Source of the DNA: Alnus glutinosa | Lineage: Eukaryota > Streptophyta > Magnoliopsida > Fagales > Betulaceae | Direction of reading: 5' to 3' | NCBI RefSeq assembly: GCF_958979055.1 | Contig: NC_084897.1 | Location: forward strand, 20,437,628 to 20,501,627 | DNA length: 64,000 nucleotides | Translations under genes and position numbers: made by a program | Shown here: piece by piece, positions 45,794 to 58,325 of the stretch | How positions within the stretch are numbered: the first letter of the stretch is position 1 | Layout: the number at the start of each line of letters is the position of its first letter | The notes under the pieces: model-generated | What the model saw: the letters and a program-made list of their open reading frames with translations, nothing else | The model's database searches: none | What the model was told of the DNA's origin: nothing

Positions 45794-48067
45794 ATGATGA
45801 GAAAGAATTATACATGCAATTTTCAGGGTCATTATATGCCATCTTTCAGAAATTTGTCCACCTTGGCATCAACTGGCATGGATTGTCGGGAGGGAGTAAA
45901 GTTGCTAGTAACTGGGGGTTCCCGTGCTCAGAAAATGGTCGGGATATGGCTTTTTGGCTCTGCTGCATGGGTGTTTAGTATGGTGGTACTCGGTGGTGTT
46001 ACAAGACTGACACGCTCTGGCCTTTCCATGACTGATTGGAAATTTACTGGCGGCCTCCCTCCTCTATCAGATGAGGATTGGTTGCATGAGTTTGAGAAAT
46101 ATAAACAATCCCCTGAATATAAGCGGTAAGTACAAGCAACATTACATTTGTTTATAGCATTAAAATAGTTTAGTGTCACTAAGAATTTTTACTTATATGC
46201 TCTTGACATAAACTTGTATTGAAAGTCCTCCTTGAAGTTTCCTAATGCTTGGTTATAAAATTTTCGATACATCGTTGATTTCTGGTCGTGGAAAAGAAAA
46301 AGAGAAAGAAATAAGAAGACAATATGCTCCAAAGGATAATTGTTTATTGGAGATGATAAACTTGGTAATTATTTGACTCTGCAATTTTACTTTATCAGTT
46401 GGACAAAGTTTATTGGATTCCTTGTGTATATAATTGAATTATATAATTGAAGTTACAACATCATCTCGGATTGGAGTAGAAGCTCTTTTGGATTTAATGG
46501 TATTTCCTTGGTTTTTGACCTCATGTAGTGTAAACAAAGGGATGAGTATTGAAGACTTCAAATTCATATATTTGATGGAATATGCACATCGTATGTGGGG
46601 AAGGACATTGGGTCTTATGTTTGCTTTGCCTTTTTCATATTTCCTTCGCAAGGGATATATTACTTTACAACTTGGACTGAGACTTTCTGCTCTTTTTGCC
46701 CTTGGTGCTGGGCAGGGTTTAATTGGCTGGTGGATGGTTAAAAGTGGTTTGGAGGTTAGAAAATTTTAATCTTCTGTCAATTTGCTTACAAATTTCTTAA
46801 AATTGTAAAGTTTGTAATCTCTCCTTTCTCCATAGGAGCCAGCATCTGAATATGCCCAGCCAAGAGTAAGCCCTTACCGTCTTGCAGCTCATCTTACCTC
46901 AGCATTTGCTATTTATTGTGGCCTTTTTTGGACTGGTCTTTCTGTTGTTATGCCTGAACCACCTGCTGAATCAGTAGCTTGGGTTCGCGGAGCAGCAAAA
47001 GTAAAGAGATTTGCCCTTCCTGTTAGCTTACTCGTAGCCATTACTGCTGTCTCTGGAGCATTTGTTGCTGGAAATGATGCTGTATGTAATTGTGTTTTAT
47101 TCTTGTCTTGCTTTCCATCGTTCACAATGAACTACTAGATGATTTGCCATGTATACTCACATGCTAAAATTGCTAGGGGCATGCATATAATACTTTTCCA
47201 AAGATGGGTGATACATGGATACCAGAAGACGTTTTTGACATGAAGCCATTGATTCGAAATTTCTTTGAGAATACATCAACTGTGCAGGTATTTATTCTAG
47301 GCTAAGACAACATTTTAAAATAAGTGATTGTTTTCTAAACTTTACCTGAACCTCTAAACTATGCCCTCATTTACAACGCAAGTGTGAATAGTAATGCATT
47401 TTTAAATTGTAGAATATCTATTTATATAGCATGAGCTCCTTCAAAACTTGATGAAATGTCTTTGTGTTATAATTCAAAGCTTCACATTTAAAATAATATT
47501 TTCTTGATCATTTATACCTAATACTTCAAATAAAAAATTCTAATAAAATGTTCTTCCACTTTTGAAGCTTGACCATCGGATCCTTGCAACTGCGACATTA
47601 ATTTCAATTGGCACTTTATGGTGGTCAACAAGGAAGTTGGACATACATCCAGCAGTTAAATCTTTGATAGGAAGCACTGTTGGCATGGCTTCCCTCCAGG
47701 TAATTGCTTGCTATAATTCTTTCTTATTTTTCCTACTCTCTTTTATCTTGTATAGTTTTTTTCTTCTACAAAAAGATGGTCATAGTTTTCTAAATGCCCA
47801 TTTATTTCACGAGTAGAACCATGGTAGTTTAGTGTTATAGTCAGTAATATGCTCTTTTAGAGTACTAGATGTTTGCTCATTCTATAATCATTGCAGGTTA
47901 CCTTAGGAATATCAACACTTCTGTCTTATGTACCTGTTTCACTCGGCACTGCACATCAGGCAGGGGCCTTAACTCTTTTGACACTCATGATGTTGCTCAA
48001 TCACACTGTGAGGAGGCCGTCGATGTCCCTTCTCAAATCTCTGCCTCAAGTCGCAAAGACAACCTAG
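45794..48067 (+). CDS. COX15: Heme A synthase COX15 (mitochondrial)
   Basis: Six exons (45794-46125, 46529-46754, 46836-47081, 47177-47287, 47568-47699, 47897-48067) join in phase to 405 codons plus TAG. The product oxidises heme O to heme A for cytochrome c oxidase and sits in the inner mitochondrial membrane. All eight-helix landmarks are intact: WLFGSAAWVFSMVVLGGVTR, SGLSMTDWK, then EYAHRMWGR, AAHLTSAFAIYCG, LDHRILATATL and GTAHQAGALTL, whose four His residues are the expected heme ligands. I chose the ATG at 45794 because the frame is blocked upstream (TAA at 45767) and exon 1 cannot be joined openly. The resulting N-terminus (MMRKNYTCNFQGHYMPSFRN) is basic and could still target mitochondria. 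Sure of identity; start uncertain. Confidence 0.9.
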
Positions 48068-49949
48068 ATATTTTTTTGCTTCATTGTTTGTAACAAGGAT
48101 TGGTCATATTAATTGGATGCAACAATTTTTTCATATATGGGCCTTATTAATTTGCAGCCTTAACAGCAATGATAAGCATTGATCTTATTGTACTTTTGTA
48201 ATTGAGTGGTCAACAAACACTTATATATAATTCATCATCGTGCAGGTTTATTAGGCAAGTTTATCCAAAAAAAAAATGGGACACACACGATGGTAGGAAT
48301 GGTTGTGGCCTGCAGATCATATTTTAAATGTTAAGTTCTTAGTTCTTTACTATCTCCACTCACTCATTACATTTTATTCATATTCTTCATGCACGAAAGT
48401 AAAAAGTTTGGTTACTAAAAATGACCTCTTGTTGGCCACCCGAATAGAGCATACATCATGAATAGTTTTTAACAAAAAGAGTGTGAAAGCGTTTTGCTTT
48501 GAACACCTTAATAATTACAATATACTATTTTCATTCAGGCTATTAAGTCTAATGACATTTAAATTTAACAAAATTCTATTTGGAAATCACCCAATAAATA
48601 GAAAAAACAAAAATTATATAGAAATGTTAAACAATTTTCTATTTTCTTCTTAAGTGAAAACTGTTTTGAAAACAATTGTCCAAATTCTTTAGGTACTGTT
48701 TTTGAGTTTCAAAAACTGCTTTTGAAAATAGTTTGTCAAACATTTTTTTAATAATAAAAAAAAGGTTTTTTTGTTTATATTCTCGAAAACAATTCAAAAA
48801 AAACAAAAACTGAAACTGAACGAGCTATTTTACCGGTTATGATCCACTGTGACATGAGTGTTTCTTTCAGATTTCGTGTGTTTAACATCTTTCGTGCATC
48901 ATGATTGCTGTCAAAAACTTATTTGCTAATAATATGTTAGGCTTTAATTTGTACGCTCCCCAATTTGCCTCTTCCCCTTTACTATGTATTTAGATCCAGT
49001 CTGTTGATTATCATGCATGCTCTTATGGGATTTAGAATGAAAAAAATTTGATCATCACATAATTAAATGCTCTTTTTGTATTTTATCACTCATGGTGTGT
49101 CGTACGTCGAACCTCTCTTGAAACTTGAAAGTATCCTCCAAGAACTATTGGCCATATTTTCAACTCTAAAAGTGATTTCCAAATCTTGGTTATATTTATG
49201 AAGTATTGGATATATTTTTGGAATGCCATGTAACAGAGGCTTTAGTTCTTTGACTCTCAGGTAGCCTAGGCCTCCTTGTACAGAATCATCCATTCTCCTC
49301 CATCCTAGGGATGTAAAGGAGGAGAGGATGAGGTACACAAAAGGACTATTTCTTGACTCTTGTGCGGTTATCATTATTCATTTTCCCTGCTTGCAATGTG
49401 GGATTCAGCCACGGCCACAGGGATCTAAACTCTAAAGGGATTTCCTTTTGCAAAGTGGTATTCACCCCAAAAATGGGCGATGGCAAGACAACGTAATGTT
49501 ACATGTCTATAGAGCTAATAGATTTTGGCTACAGACTTTAATGCTTATTGGTGGGTTAAAAGTTTATCCTAAACTCAAGGATGTCACTGCCTACGTTAGG
49601 TTAGGAGTGCAGTTGGCTTGCAGTGAGGACTTTAACTTAGGTGGATTTGGCTTTTTACCTCACTCACTTTCACTCGAGATTTCCTGTTAAAAAATAAATG
49701 GACCAGATTACTTCAACTGAAAAATGTTTGAAGTTTTCTACAACGACGACTCGAGGCCCTCACATAAAATTAGTTGATCTTACATCCTACTGATTGATTC
49801 TAATTAAAAAGAACAGTCAAATTCTCAAATGCTGAATTAATATGCCACTATGTATACATATATTAAATGATGAATTAAACAAAAAATTATTTGACATTTT
49901 GAAGTCCAATGAGAGGAATTTAGGAAATGGAGAGGAACCTTTTTATTTA
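48068..49949. other. Intergenic between COX15 and CAD1-A
   Basis: No gene is supported. Around 48690-48810 the words CAAAAACTGCTTTTGAAAAT and AACTGAAACTGAACG suggest a decayed transposon. Open frames near 49100-49700 lack any family features. Confidence 0.4.
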
Positions 49950-50833
49950 TGCTCCTTTTGTTTCGGCGTAAAATGATTTTTGGAAAATGATTTCGGTATT
50001 TTCCAGTGTTTGGTAGGGGCGAAAATAATGGTCAATCAGAAAATGATTTCTGTTTTACCAAAAATGCTTAATAAATTTCGAAAAATAATTTACGTTTTTT
50101 AAAAGCGTAAATCATTTTTCGTAGACGGTAGATGCAGTCAATTCTCTTTTAAACAACGCAGTCGACCTTTACGTGAAGCAGTTAATTATCGCCGGATTCC
50201 AACAAGCCAAATCCCGACACCGGTCGATGCCGGAATCCGGCAACATCCAGCAACCGTCGCCGGATTCCGACCAGACTGCCCTAAATCTGGCCGGAGCGGC
50301 CGGATCTCCAGCTATCTGGCCAGGATATTGGCTGAGCGGGGATCCTAGACAGATCCGGCCGAATCTCAGGCCAGTCCGACCGGATCTCCGAGATATTGGT
50401 TGGATTCGGCCTGTATCTGGCCAGAACGGCCGAATCCTCCCAGAATGGCAGGATCCCAACCACCTGGCCGGAATTTGGCCAGGACGGCCGGCTTCCGGTC
50501 AACTGGCCGGGATCCAACTGTTTTGTGCCGGATTCCGGCAAAGATCGCCAGAATTCGGCACAAATGGTCAGATTCCGACCATTTTTGTCGGAATTTGAAT
50601 GTGTCAAATATAAAAAAATATATATATATTTTTATATTAACATTTTTTATTTTGCGAATAAAATTTAATTTTTTTAAATTAATATGATTAAATTAAAATA
50701 TAAAACATATTTATAATTTTTCGTACACGCCAAATACCGAAAAATTATTTTGACGAAAAATATTTTTCTGAAAAATTACTTTCCTGAAAAAATTTTACGA
50801 CATAAACCATTTTACACTGAAACAAACTGAACA
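49950..50833. mobile_element. PIF/Harbinger-like element with TTA target duplication, copy 1
   Basis: The 884-bp element has ends TGCTCCTTTTGTTTCGGCGT and (reverse complement) TGTTCAGTTTGTTTCAGTGT. Both arms go on with AAAATG and TTTTC-G-AAATGATTT words. TTA lies directly outside each end (49947-49949 and 50834-50836). The core (about 50190-50590) is very GC-rich and made of variants of CCGGAT, GGCCGG and CCGGAATCCGGC, unlike the AT-rich arms. It encodes no transposase. Confidence 0.8.
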
Positions 50834-51021
50834 TTAGTGTAAAAGTGAAGGTGTAGTTTTTTCACATTTTATAAAAATGTGAAAAGACAATTATGCCTTC
50901 ACTGTTACACAAAATGGAGATAATCATCTCCATTTCAAATAGAGAGAATCCTTGATCTTGCCCCAGAATTGAAGAAGGCACGAACGATTCAAACTCAATT
51001 GATCTATAAATAAGGAGACTA

Positions 51022-51318
51022 ATGGTGCGTTTGAGATTACGATTTTATAGACAATAAGTACGATTTTAAATCAAATCGTAGAATATAAATTGTTTGAAAA
51101 TTGCAGTTTTAAAAATTACGATTTCAAAACGCAAAATATCTGCATTTTCAAATTGCAGGGAAGTGTGCTTTTTTAAAAACGCAAAATTTTAAAAATTAAT
51201 TTATTATTTTAAAATTTAAACTATAATTTTATTAAATATTTAACTGTAATTTTAAATTACTTTTTTAAATCACACATTTTATTCACTCTTTTCAAAATCG
51301 TAAACCTAAACTAACCTA
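51022..51318. mobile_element. Decayed TIR element, GCGTTTGAGATTACG family
   Basis: It starts GGTGCGTTTGAGATTACGAT and carries many AAATCG/CGATTT words, ending near AAATCGTAAACCTAAACT. Related to 20781-21074. Confidence 0.5.
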
Positions 51319-51349
51319 AAAGGAGAGGCTTATTAGCTTGTCTTACGTG

Positions 51350-51893
51350 GGTCGAACTCTGGAGTCTGGAGTACTTTCCCGAGTATCGATCTCTCACCCG
51401 GTCTCTGCGGATCCTTCATCAAACCTGGTGAGCCATCACAATCTCATCTCTCCTCGTCTTTTTATCTGTACTGTCTTGAAGTTCACAAAGTGAGAGATAA
51501 AAAGCTTTCTGGAATCACATTTACACTGCTCTACCCTAGATTTTAAGCTTTCTGTTTGACAATTGATCTCTCTCCTTTTCTTCATTTTTTTTTTTTTTTT
51601 TTTTTTTTATTGTCTTTGCGTTACCTAGAATAATTATCCATTGTTGGAGACTTGGAGTGTATGTTTGGAAACACAGACGCAATATCATTTCATGTATTTC
51701 AGCTTTCAGAAGGCCAAAATAGTTGTGCTCTTTACGAGTGGAGTATGCTACCCACAAAAAGAAACTCCGTTTGATGCGCTGTAGTTCGTTGCAGTTTGAA
51801 AGAGTACTGGAATTGCTGCTACCTCCGAAAGCTACCTTTCCAATATCAAAGGAATAAAAATTTAGATTTTTCATCTTTCCCCTTAGAATGGCC

Positions 51894-51929
<36 letters not shown>

Positions 51930-52263
51930 CATAACTGATATTGAATTCCATTGCATAAAGAGATTACGATTTTTTAATTTGAATAAACCCTTGTTTTGTC
52001 AAAGGTAGGAGCCTCAGTTTCTTGCCAGCTCGGGCTATAATTTGACTGCTTACAGGCTATGCACATGACATGTCTTATTTCATTTCTCTAGTAATATAAG
52101 GAAGGAGCCAACATTTGCACTGTTACATCTCTTCTGCTAGAACATCAATTTCTTGAATTTATTAAATGTTGAAATGGGAATGGTTTATAACCTTGATGGA
52201 TTTCTTTCCCCAAGTATATTTTCCTTGGGCGAAACTCATGTTTGATGTTTTATGGCAAATCAG
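51350..52263 (+). promoter_or_regulatory. CAD1-A leader exon and leader intron
   Basis: A plausible untranslated exon ends at CCTG|GTGAGCC (donor at 51428), and an acceptor CAG at 52261-52263 precedes TCAACAATGAGC, the start context. CAD1-B has the same arrangement (donor GTGAGCC, acceptor TAG|TCAACAATGAGC), which supports the call. T-runs at 51586-51608 and 51898-51927 lie in the intron. Confidence 0.5.
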
Positions 52264-52269
52264 TCAACA

Positions 52270-55200
52270 ATGAGCTCCTTGAGTGCAAATGATGACTGCC
52301 TTGGATGGGCTGCAAGAGATGTATCTGGAGTTTTATCACCTTACAACTTCAGCCGTAGGTGTGTTTAGTTAATCTCTTTTTCGGGAAAAGAAGATTATAG
52401 AACTTGTCTTTTCAAGGAAAGAAAACAATAAAAAGCCTTATGTTTATATGCATTATTCATTAAGGGTGAATTTGGGTGCCCCTGAATTTGATTAAATTAT
52501 ATCAACATACGAATCCATCATCTTAAATGGCGCCTTGAAAAATGAAGCCATCACTGTAATGGATGGGATAAGTAATTTCTGTTTCATGAAATGCCCTACT
52601 TCAAAGTTCTTGTCATGATGGTCATGATTCTGAATCCCCAATTCAAAATTTCTGATTTATTTATTGAAAGTATAGAAATGTGATTGGAGCCATTAATTAA
52701 ATTTCATGGGGGCAACCAAATGAGCCCCAAGTGTGTGTTCTCATTTCAACTCTTTTCAATGTGTCTATGCACTAGTATCAAAATTTCTACTCTTTTTTTT
52801 TTTTGGCCTTTTCTCAGATACCAAATGGGTTATTTCATTTTTGAAGAAAAAGAATAGAATTTCTACTTTGATGGTCGTTTGAGCATGCCTTGCAGGTCCT
52901 ATACTCTTGTTTATGCTTTTGTTTTGCTTAAAAATTCTTCCTAAGTAAGTTGTTTAGCCTATGTCTGGTCCTATAATGTCCTCTAACACATCTATTGATG
53001 GTCACGTTCATTTATCGATACAAATAATGAAGTAGAACATATAATACTTATGGAATTGTATATGATAGATTATAAGCTGGCACTTGATGTGATGATTTCT
53101 TTCTTGAAGTACAACCCTAAAAGAAATAAAGGAAAAGACCAATTGCGCTTGAAAGAACATAGATAATGTTCTACTTATATGTCATTTTATTTTGTTGATG
53201 TGTATTTTATTCTCTTGGATGTTCATAATGGGAATAATTGGAACAATTTACTCACTGAAATTATAGAAATTTTTGCCAGAAATTCCAGATATCGATTTCC
53301 CATATAATTAGTTGACAATAATGATCCTATACATGATTTGTATATGATTTTTAGAACTGTGATTAAAAAATAATTGAAACTTGGATCACGAATTTGTTTT
53401 TGATTGATTTTGTGCTGTTTTTATAGGATATTCTGATTAACTTGAGAAACTTTATTCAGGGTTCTTGAAAGTGATGATGTTTCAATAAATATCACACACT
53501 GTGGAGTTTGTTACGCTGATGTAGCTTGGACGAGGAATAAACTTGGGGATTCGAAGTATCCTTTAGTGCCTGGGTAAGTGGACTAAATTGTATACTATGA
53601 GTAGTCTTAGAGTTCCTTGAACTAATATATCTGTAATTGCAAACCAGACATGAGATTGTTGGAATTGTGAAAGAGGTTGGTTCCAATGTTCACCGCTTCA
53701 AAGTTGGCGACCATGTTGGAGTAGGAACCTATGTAAACTCATGCAGGGATTGTGAGTATTGCAATGATGGACAAGAAGTTGTTTGTGCCAAAGGATCAGT
53801 TTTCACTTTTAATGGTGTGGATGCGGATGGTACTATTACCAAAGGAGGATATTCCAGTTACATTGTTGTCCATGAAAGGCAAGTATTCTCTCATGCTAAA
53901 CTATGTTCTCTTCCTTTATTTTATTTAAATATAGATTGCAATTGCAGAAGGAAATGCGCCCCCACTGTACACTGCTGAATGTCTGAAGCTATTTCTCACA
54001 TTTGCTTAGTTTTTACATTTGAACCTTATAACCTCATGCACTTGCAAAATAAGAAGTGTCTAAGTTCATACTAATTGGAGATGATGTGACTGTGTGGAAG
54101 TTATGTGCCAACTCATTTGATCATTTATTCCACGGAGGTGCTGCATGAAGGGGATTGATTTTGGTGGTGTAACGCCTGGGGCTTCCCAGGAGGCCTAAGC
54201 CTTTGGCAGTATCGCCAATGACTGAACATAAGCTATAAGCCACATAGGTGGCTGAGTTTATAAAACATTTCCATTATCATACACAGCTCTCTCTCTCTCT
54301 CTCTCTCTCTCTCCACTTCCAATTTTTTTTTGATAAGTTCTCTCCACTTCCAATAATTTGACATATCATATTCTTATACATTGTTTCTACTCTTGCTTTG
54401 TCATTTACTTGGTATTAGAGCTTTTGATGAAGGAAATCAAGGACGGCTGCTCAGCATCAATATATAGATCTTGCTGATGGTTGGGTTTTTAGAACCTGCA
54501 TCTATATTCTGCATGCTATTGGGAAAAGGATACAATTGTCCTTGTTAAGGATTTAGAGCAGTCAACAAGCAACCATACTTTATACCACAACTTAGAGCTT
54601 TTTGATTTTATAATACGACGTCATAATTTTGACCTATTGACTTGATAATCAGGAAATTGGGCAAGTTGTTACCAGAGATTGAGAATGTCAGTTTTGATCT
54701 TGAATATACAGGTACTGCTTCAGGATACCTGACAACTATCCATTGGCTTCAGCGGCCCCTTTGCTTTGTGCTGGAATTACAGTGTATGCTCCCATGGTGC
54801 GTCACAAGATGAACCAACCTGGTAAATCTCTAGGAGTGATTGGGCTTGGAGGTCTTGGTCACATGGCAGTGAAGTTTGGGAAGGCTTTTGGGTTGAATGT
54901 GACAGTTCTCAGCACTAGCTTATCCAAGAAAAAGGAAGCCCTGAGTTTGCTTGGTGCAGACAGATTTGTGGTTTCATCTGACCAGGAGCAGATGAAGGTA
55001 GAATTATGTGTGCTTGTTATAAAGCATCTGTTTCTCTGTTCACACAAGCAGATTTGAAATCGATGACCTATCCTAACTGTTGTTGGATTGATGGTTGTCA
55101 TGTTGTTTGCAGGCCCTGAATAAATCTTTTGACTTCATAATTGACACAGCATCTGGTGATCACCCATTTGATCCCTATATGTCGCTGTTGAAGATTTCTG

Positions 55201-55582
55201 GTGTTCTAGTCCTGGTGGGGTTCCCAAGTGAAGTCAAATTCAGCCCTGCAAGCCTAATTTTGGGTACTTACGATAGTTTCTTAGATTTGAAGAGCTTCAT
55301 GAAATTTACTCTTTTAGTTAGAACGTGTTACCTTTGTAAGTTAAACACAGAGTGTACTGAACTGCATGCGTTGAACTTCTGGCAGGTTTGAGAACCATTT
55401 CCGGTAGCGTAACAGGTGGTACAAAAGTGACACAAGAAATGATAGACTACTGTGCTGCTCAAAATATTTACCCAAACATAGAAGTAATTCCAATTCAGTA
55501 TGCAAATGAAGCTCTCGAGAGGCTAATAAAGAAAGATGTGAAGTACCGGTTTGTGATTGATATCGAGAACTCCCTGAAATGA
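52270..55582 (+). CDS. CAD1: Cinnamyl alcohol dehydrogenase 1-type enzyme, copy A
   Basis: Six exons (52270-52358, 53460-53573, 53648-53878, 54712-54997, 55114-1 to 55263 i.e. 55113-55263, 55386-55582) join in phase to 355 codons plus TGA. It is a medium-chain, zinc-dependent NADP(H) alcohol dehydrogenase. Catalytic zinc ligands: Cys in [11 protein letters not shown], His-Glu in PGHEIVG, Cys in LLCAGITVY. Structural zinc: [15 protein letters not shown] (four Cys). The cofactor loop is GLGGLGH followed by [13 protein letters not shown], whose Ser fits NADP preference. The class I clade resembling AtCAD1 (At1g72680) is not the main lignin enzyme, so the true substrate (cinnamyl or other aldehydes) is open. 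Intron 3 starts with GC rather than GT (AAAG|GCAAGT). Its close relative lies 5.8 kb downstream on the same strand. Confidence 0.92.
54286..54313. repeat. (CT)n microsatellite in CAD1-A intron 3
   Basis: About 14 CT units lie in the intron, followed by a second short CTCTCC stretch near 54340. Confidence 0.8.
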
Positions 55583-55852
55583 AACTGCTGAAGAAACGAG
55601 GAATTCCTCTTCTCAACATGTATATTCTTAATTTTCTGCATATTAAGGTATTGGATCAGATATTGAAACTCAAAAGCATGTGTAAGTAGGTAACTTGCCT
55701 GAAATAAGTGGATGGGTTGTGGAGTGGTGTTTTAAGAAAGGGTTTAATAGAAATAGAAGTATGGACTTCTAAATATAGTTCTTTTCTATTGTTGTCATGT
55801 GCTTGGCAAGTGTTATTCTGCACTGGACTTCTAAATGTAGTTTTGTAATTTA

Positions 55853-56570
55853 TGCTCCGTTTGTTTCGGTGTAAAATGGTTTTCGTCGTAAAATAGTTTC
55901 GGAGAAGTCATTTTTCAGAAAAATATTTTCTGTCGAAATCATTTTTCGGTGTTTGGCGCGTACGGAAAATTACAAATATTTTTTATATTTTAATTTAATC
56001 ATATTAATTTAAAAAAAAATTAAATTTTATTCACAAAATAAAAAATATTAATATAAAATAATATAAAAATATTTTTTAAATTTGGCATATACAAATTTCG
56101 GCACAAAACGGTCGGATCCAGGCCAGTTGACCGAAAACCGGCCGTCCTGGCCAATTTCCGGCCAGAACAGCCGGATCCGGCCAGATGCCGGGGGTCCGGC
56201 CGTTCTGGCCGGATCCGGGCCGGGATCCGGCGAGATAGCTGGAGATCCTGCGCTCCGGCCAGTTTGGCCGGAATCCGGCATGGATACCCGGACGTCGCCG
56301 GATTCCGGCTTAATTTGTTGAATTCTGGGCACCGATCGGAGTCGGAATCTGACTTGTCGAAATTCGGTAATAGTCAACTGCTTGAACGTAAAGGTTGACT
56401 GCGTTGTTTAATAAAGAATCGATTGCATCTATCATTTTCTGAAATTTATTAAGCATTTTTTGTCAAACAGAAATAATTTTTCGGTTGACCATTATTTTCG
56501 CCCCTACTAAACACTGGAAAATACCGAAACTATTTTTCAGAAATCATTTTACGTCGAAACAAACGGAACA
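55853..56570. mobile_element. PIF/Harbinger-like element with TTA target duplication, copy 2
   Basis: The 718-bp element has ends TGCTCCGTTTGTTTCGGTGT and (reverse complement) TGTTCCGTTTGTTTCGACGT, with TTA outside each (55850-55852 and 56571-56573). The GC-rich core of CCGGAT/GGCCGG words is at about 56100-56345. Its flanking marker (GTCAACTGCTTGAACGTAAA) shows it lies in the opposite orientation to copy 1. Confidence 0.85.
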
Positions 56571-56573
56571 TTA

Positions 56574-57952
56574 AGGTAAATTTGCGACATAGAACATATA
56601 GTTAACATATGATATGTTAGATTTGAGTAACATGTCATTAATTTAGTGGTTTGATGTGGCATCCTGTCGCTTAATAAGATGATAAGTTGATGAAAAGATC
56701 TAATTAAAATAGGGTAAAACCGAATGACTTAATTTTTTGAAATTGAAAGCCGGATAACCAAATAATTGAAATTACTAGAAAATGTAAGGACTAACTGACA
56801 TTGGGGAAACTATTTATGCTATAAGCTGCTATTCAAAAGCAATTTGAAATAAAAATTCACGTTGCCACAACGCGGTGAAAAGCCAAACAATAACTTTTTT
56901 TCATTTTAAAAGATAAAGAAAACACCACTGAAGAAGCCACAAAAAGCTTCATCAAACGAGGTATAAGAACTTTAGAACTAAGGCTCCATTTAGTGGGGCT
57001 TTTCTAGGGGTGATTTTGCTAAACCTGCATCTTGTTTGGTGAAGTAAATGTTCCTAAGCTTTTCATCACCAAATTTGTGAAGCAATTTGTGCCTTTTAGA
57101 CGGCTTTTTGGAAGTAGTCCAAAGATACCAGATTCCTAACAATTCTTAGGATATTCTACAGAGTTGGTTTCTTTAAATCTCAACAATTAATATAATTTAT
57201 CACTTCATTAATAACCATAGCAAGTGTTAAGTATGGTAAATAATGAGACGATGAATGCTGTTATGGAAAAATCTCAACATTTTAATTTGAAAATAATGAT
57301 TGAGATTTAAAGAAATCTGCTTTGTAGAATACCCTAAAAATTTATGGAAATTTAGATGTCAAAAGATTGCTTCTAAAAGCAATTGAGCTTTCTTTAAAGT
57401 TGAAATTCTTTAAAATGATATAAATTTTTTACAAACTAGATCGTAGGAATTCCTTCATCCCAGTCTCTAAAAGTGTCATGTGTCCCTTGAACACGTGAAA
57501 ACTACTTTTATTATTATTATTATTAATAATGCTATAAAAAAAGCATGTGTTTCTCGTATACTAAGGAACCCATAACACTTTTAGAGATTAAATTTAAAGA
57601 ATTTTCCTACAACATGTAATACACCTGATACTGATTTAGGGATTTAAGGTTGATTTGTAAGAAATAGAGATGAAATGGGATTGAGAAAATATGATATTGA
57701 ATAGAAAAGATATACTGATTACATTATTTAGATCAATTCGAGTTTGATCGGACTCCTCTTACAGGACTAAAGCTTAATCTACCTATAAGACTAAACTTGA
57801 GATTACAATTCACTGAATGACACGAAACAGGCTTTATATTAACATACAAATCCAACTAACTAACAACTCAATTCCTCTGGCCCAGCTGTAATAACCGATC
57901 CACGTGCTAGAATCCTACTCAGTAGATCTCTTACACAACCCAATTTATACGA

Positions 57953-57990
<38 letters not shown>

Positions 57991-58294
57991 CAGGTACGGT
58001 AGATTTGGTTAGAGGTTTTCTTAAAACAGAAATATGGACTTGGGGGAAGCTCAGGAAAGTCCTTGTTGTTATGATTTTCGTTAGGTAAAGTCCTTGGTAC
58101 CAAATCTTGTTCTTTGAGTTAGCGTAGCAAGGAATATCAATTTTGGTTCCAGGGCAACCAACAAAGGTTCTTTGGGCAGGAGGGGATACAAAGGTTCTTT
58201 GTGTTTGTCTAAAATTTGTGTTTTTTGAAGTTCTGTTTTCTGCGTTATTTCATGCATCATATTTTTATTTCTCATAGATAGGAAGATCGATTTG

Positions 58295-58300
<6 letters not shown>
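56574..58300. other. Intergenic between CAD1-A and the LINE
   Basis: AT-rich, no gene seen. A T-run of about 33 bases lies at 57956-57990, likely the tail of an unrecognised retroposon on the minus strand. Confidence 0.4.

Positions 58301-58325
<25 letters not shown>

Noticed and set aside
49090-49690. Candidate genes between COX15 and CAD1-A
   Set aside because: The peptides show no domain, signal or splice context, and nothing suggests conservation.
50169-50687. Several overlapping long frames in the GC-rich element core
   Set aside because: All frames on both strands are open because the CCGG-type repeat lacks stops; the peptides are repeats of Ser/Pro/Gly/Arg with no domain.
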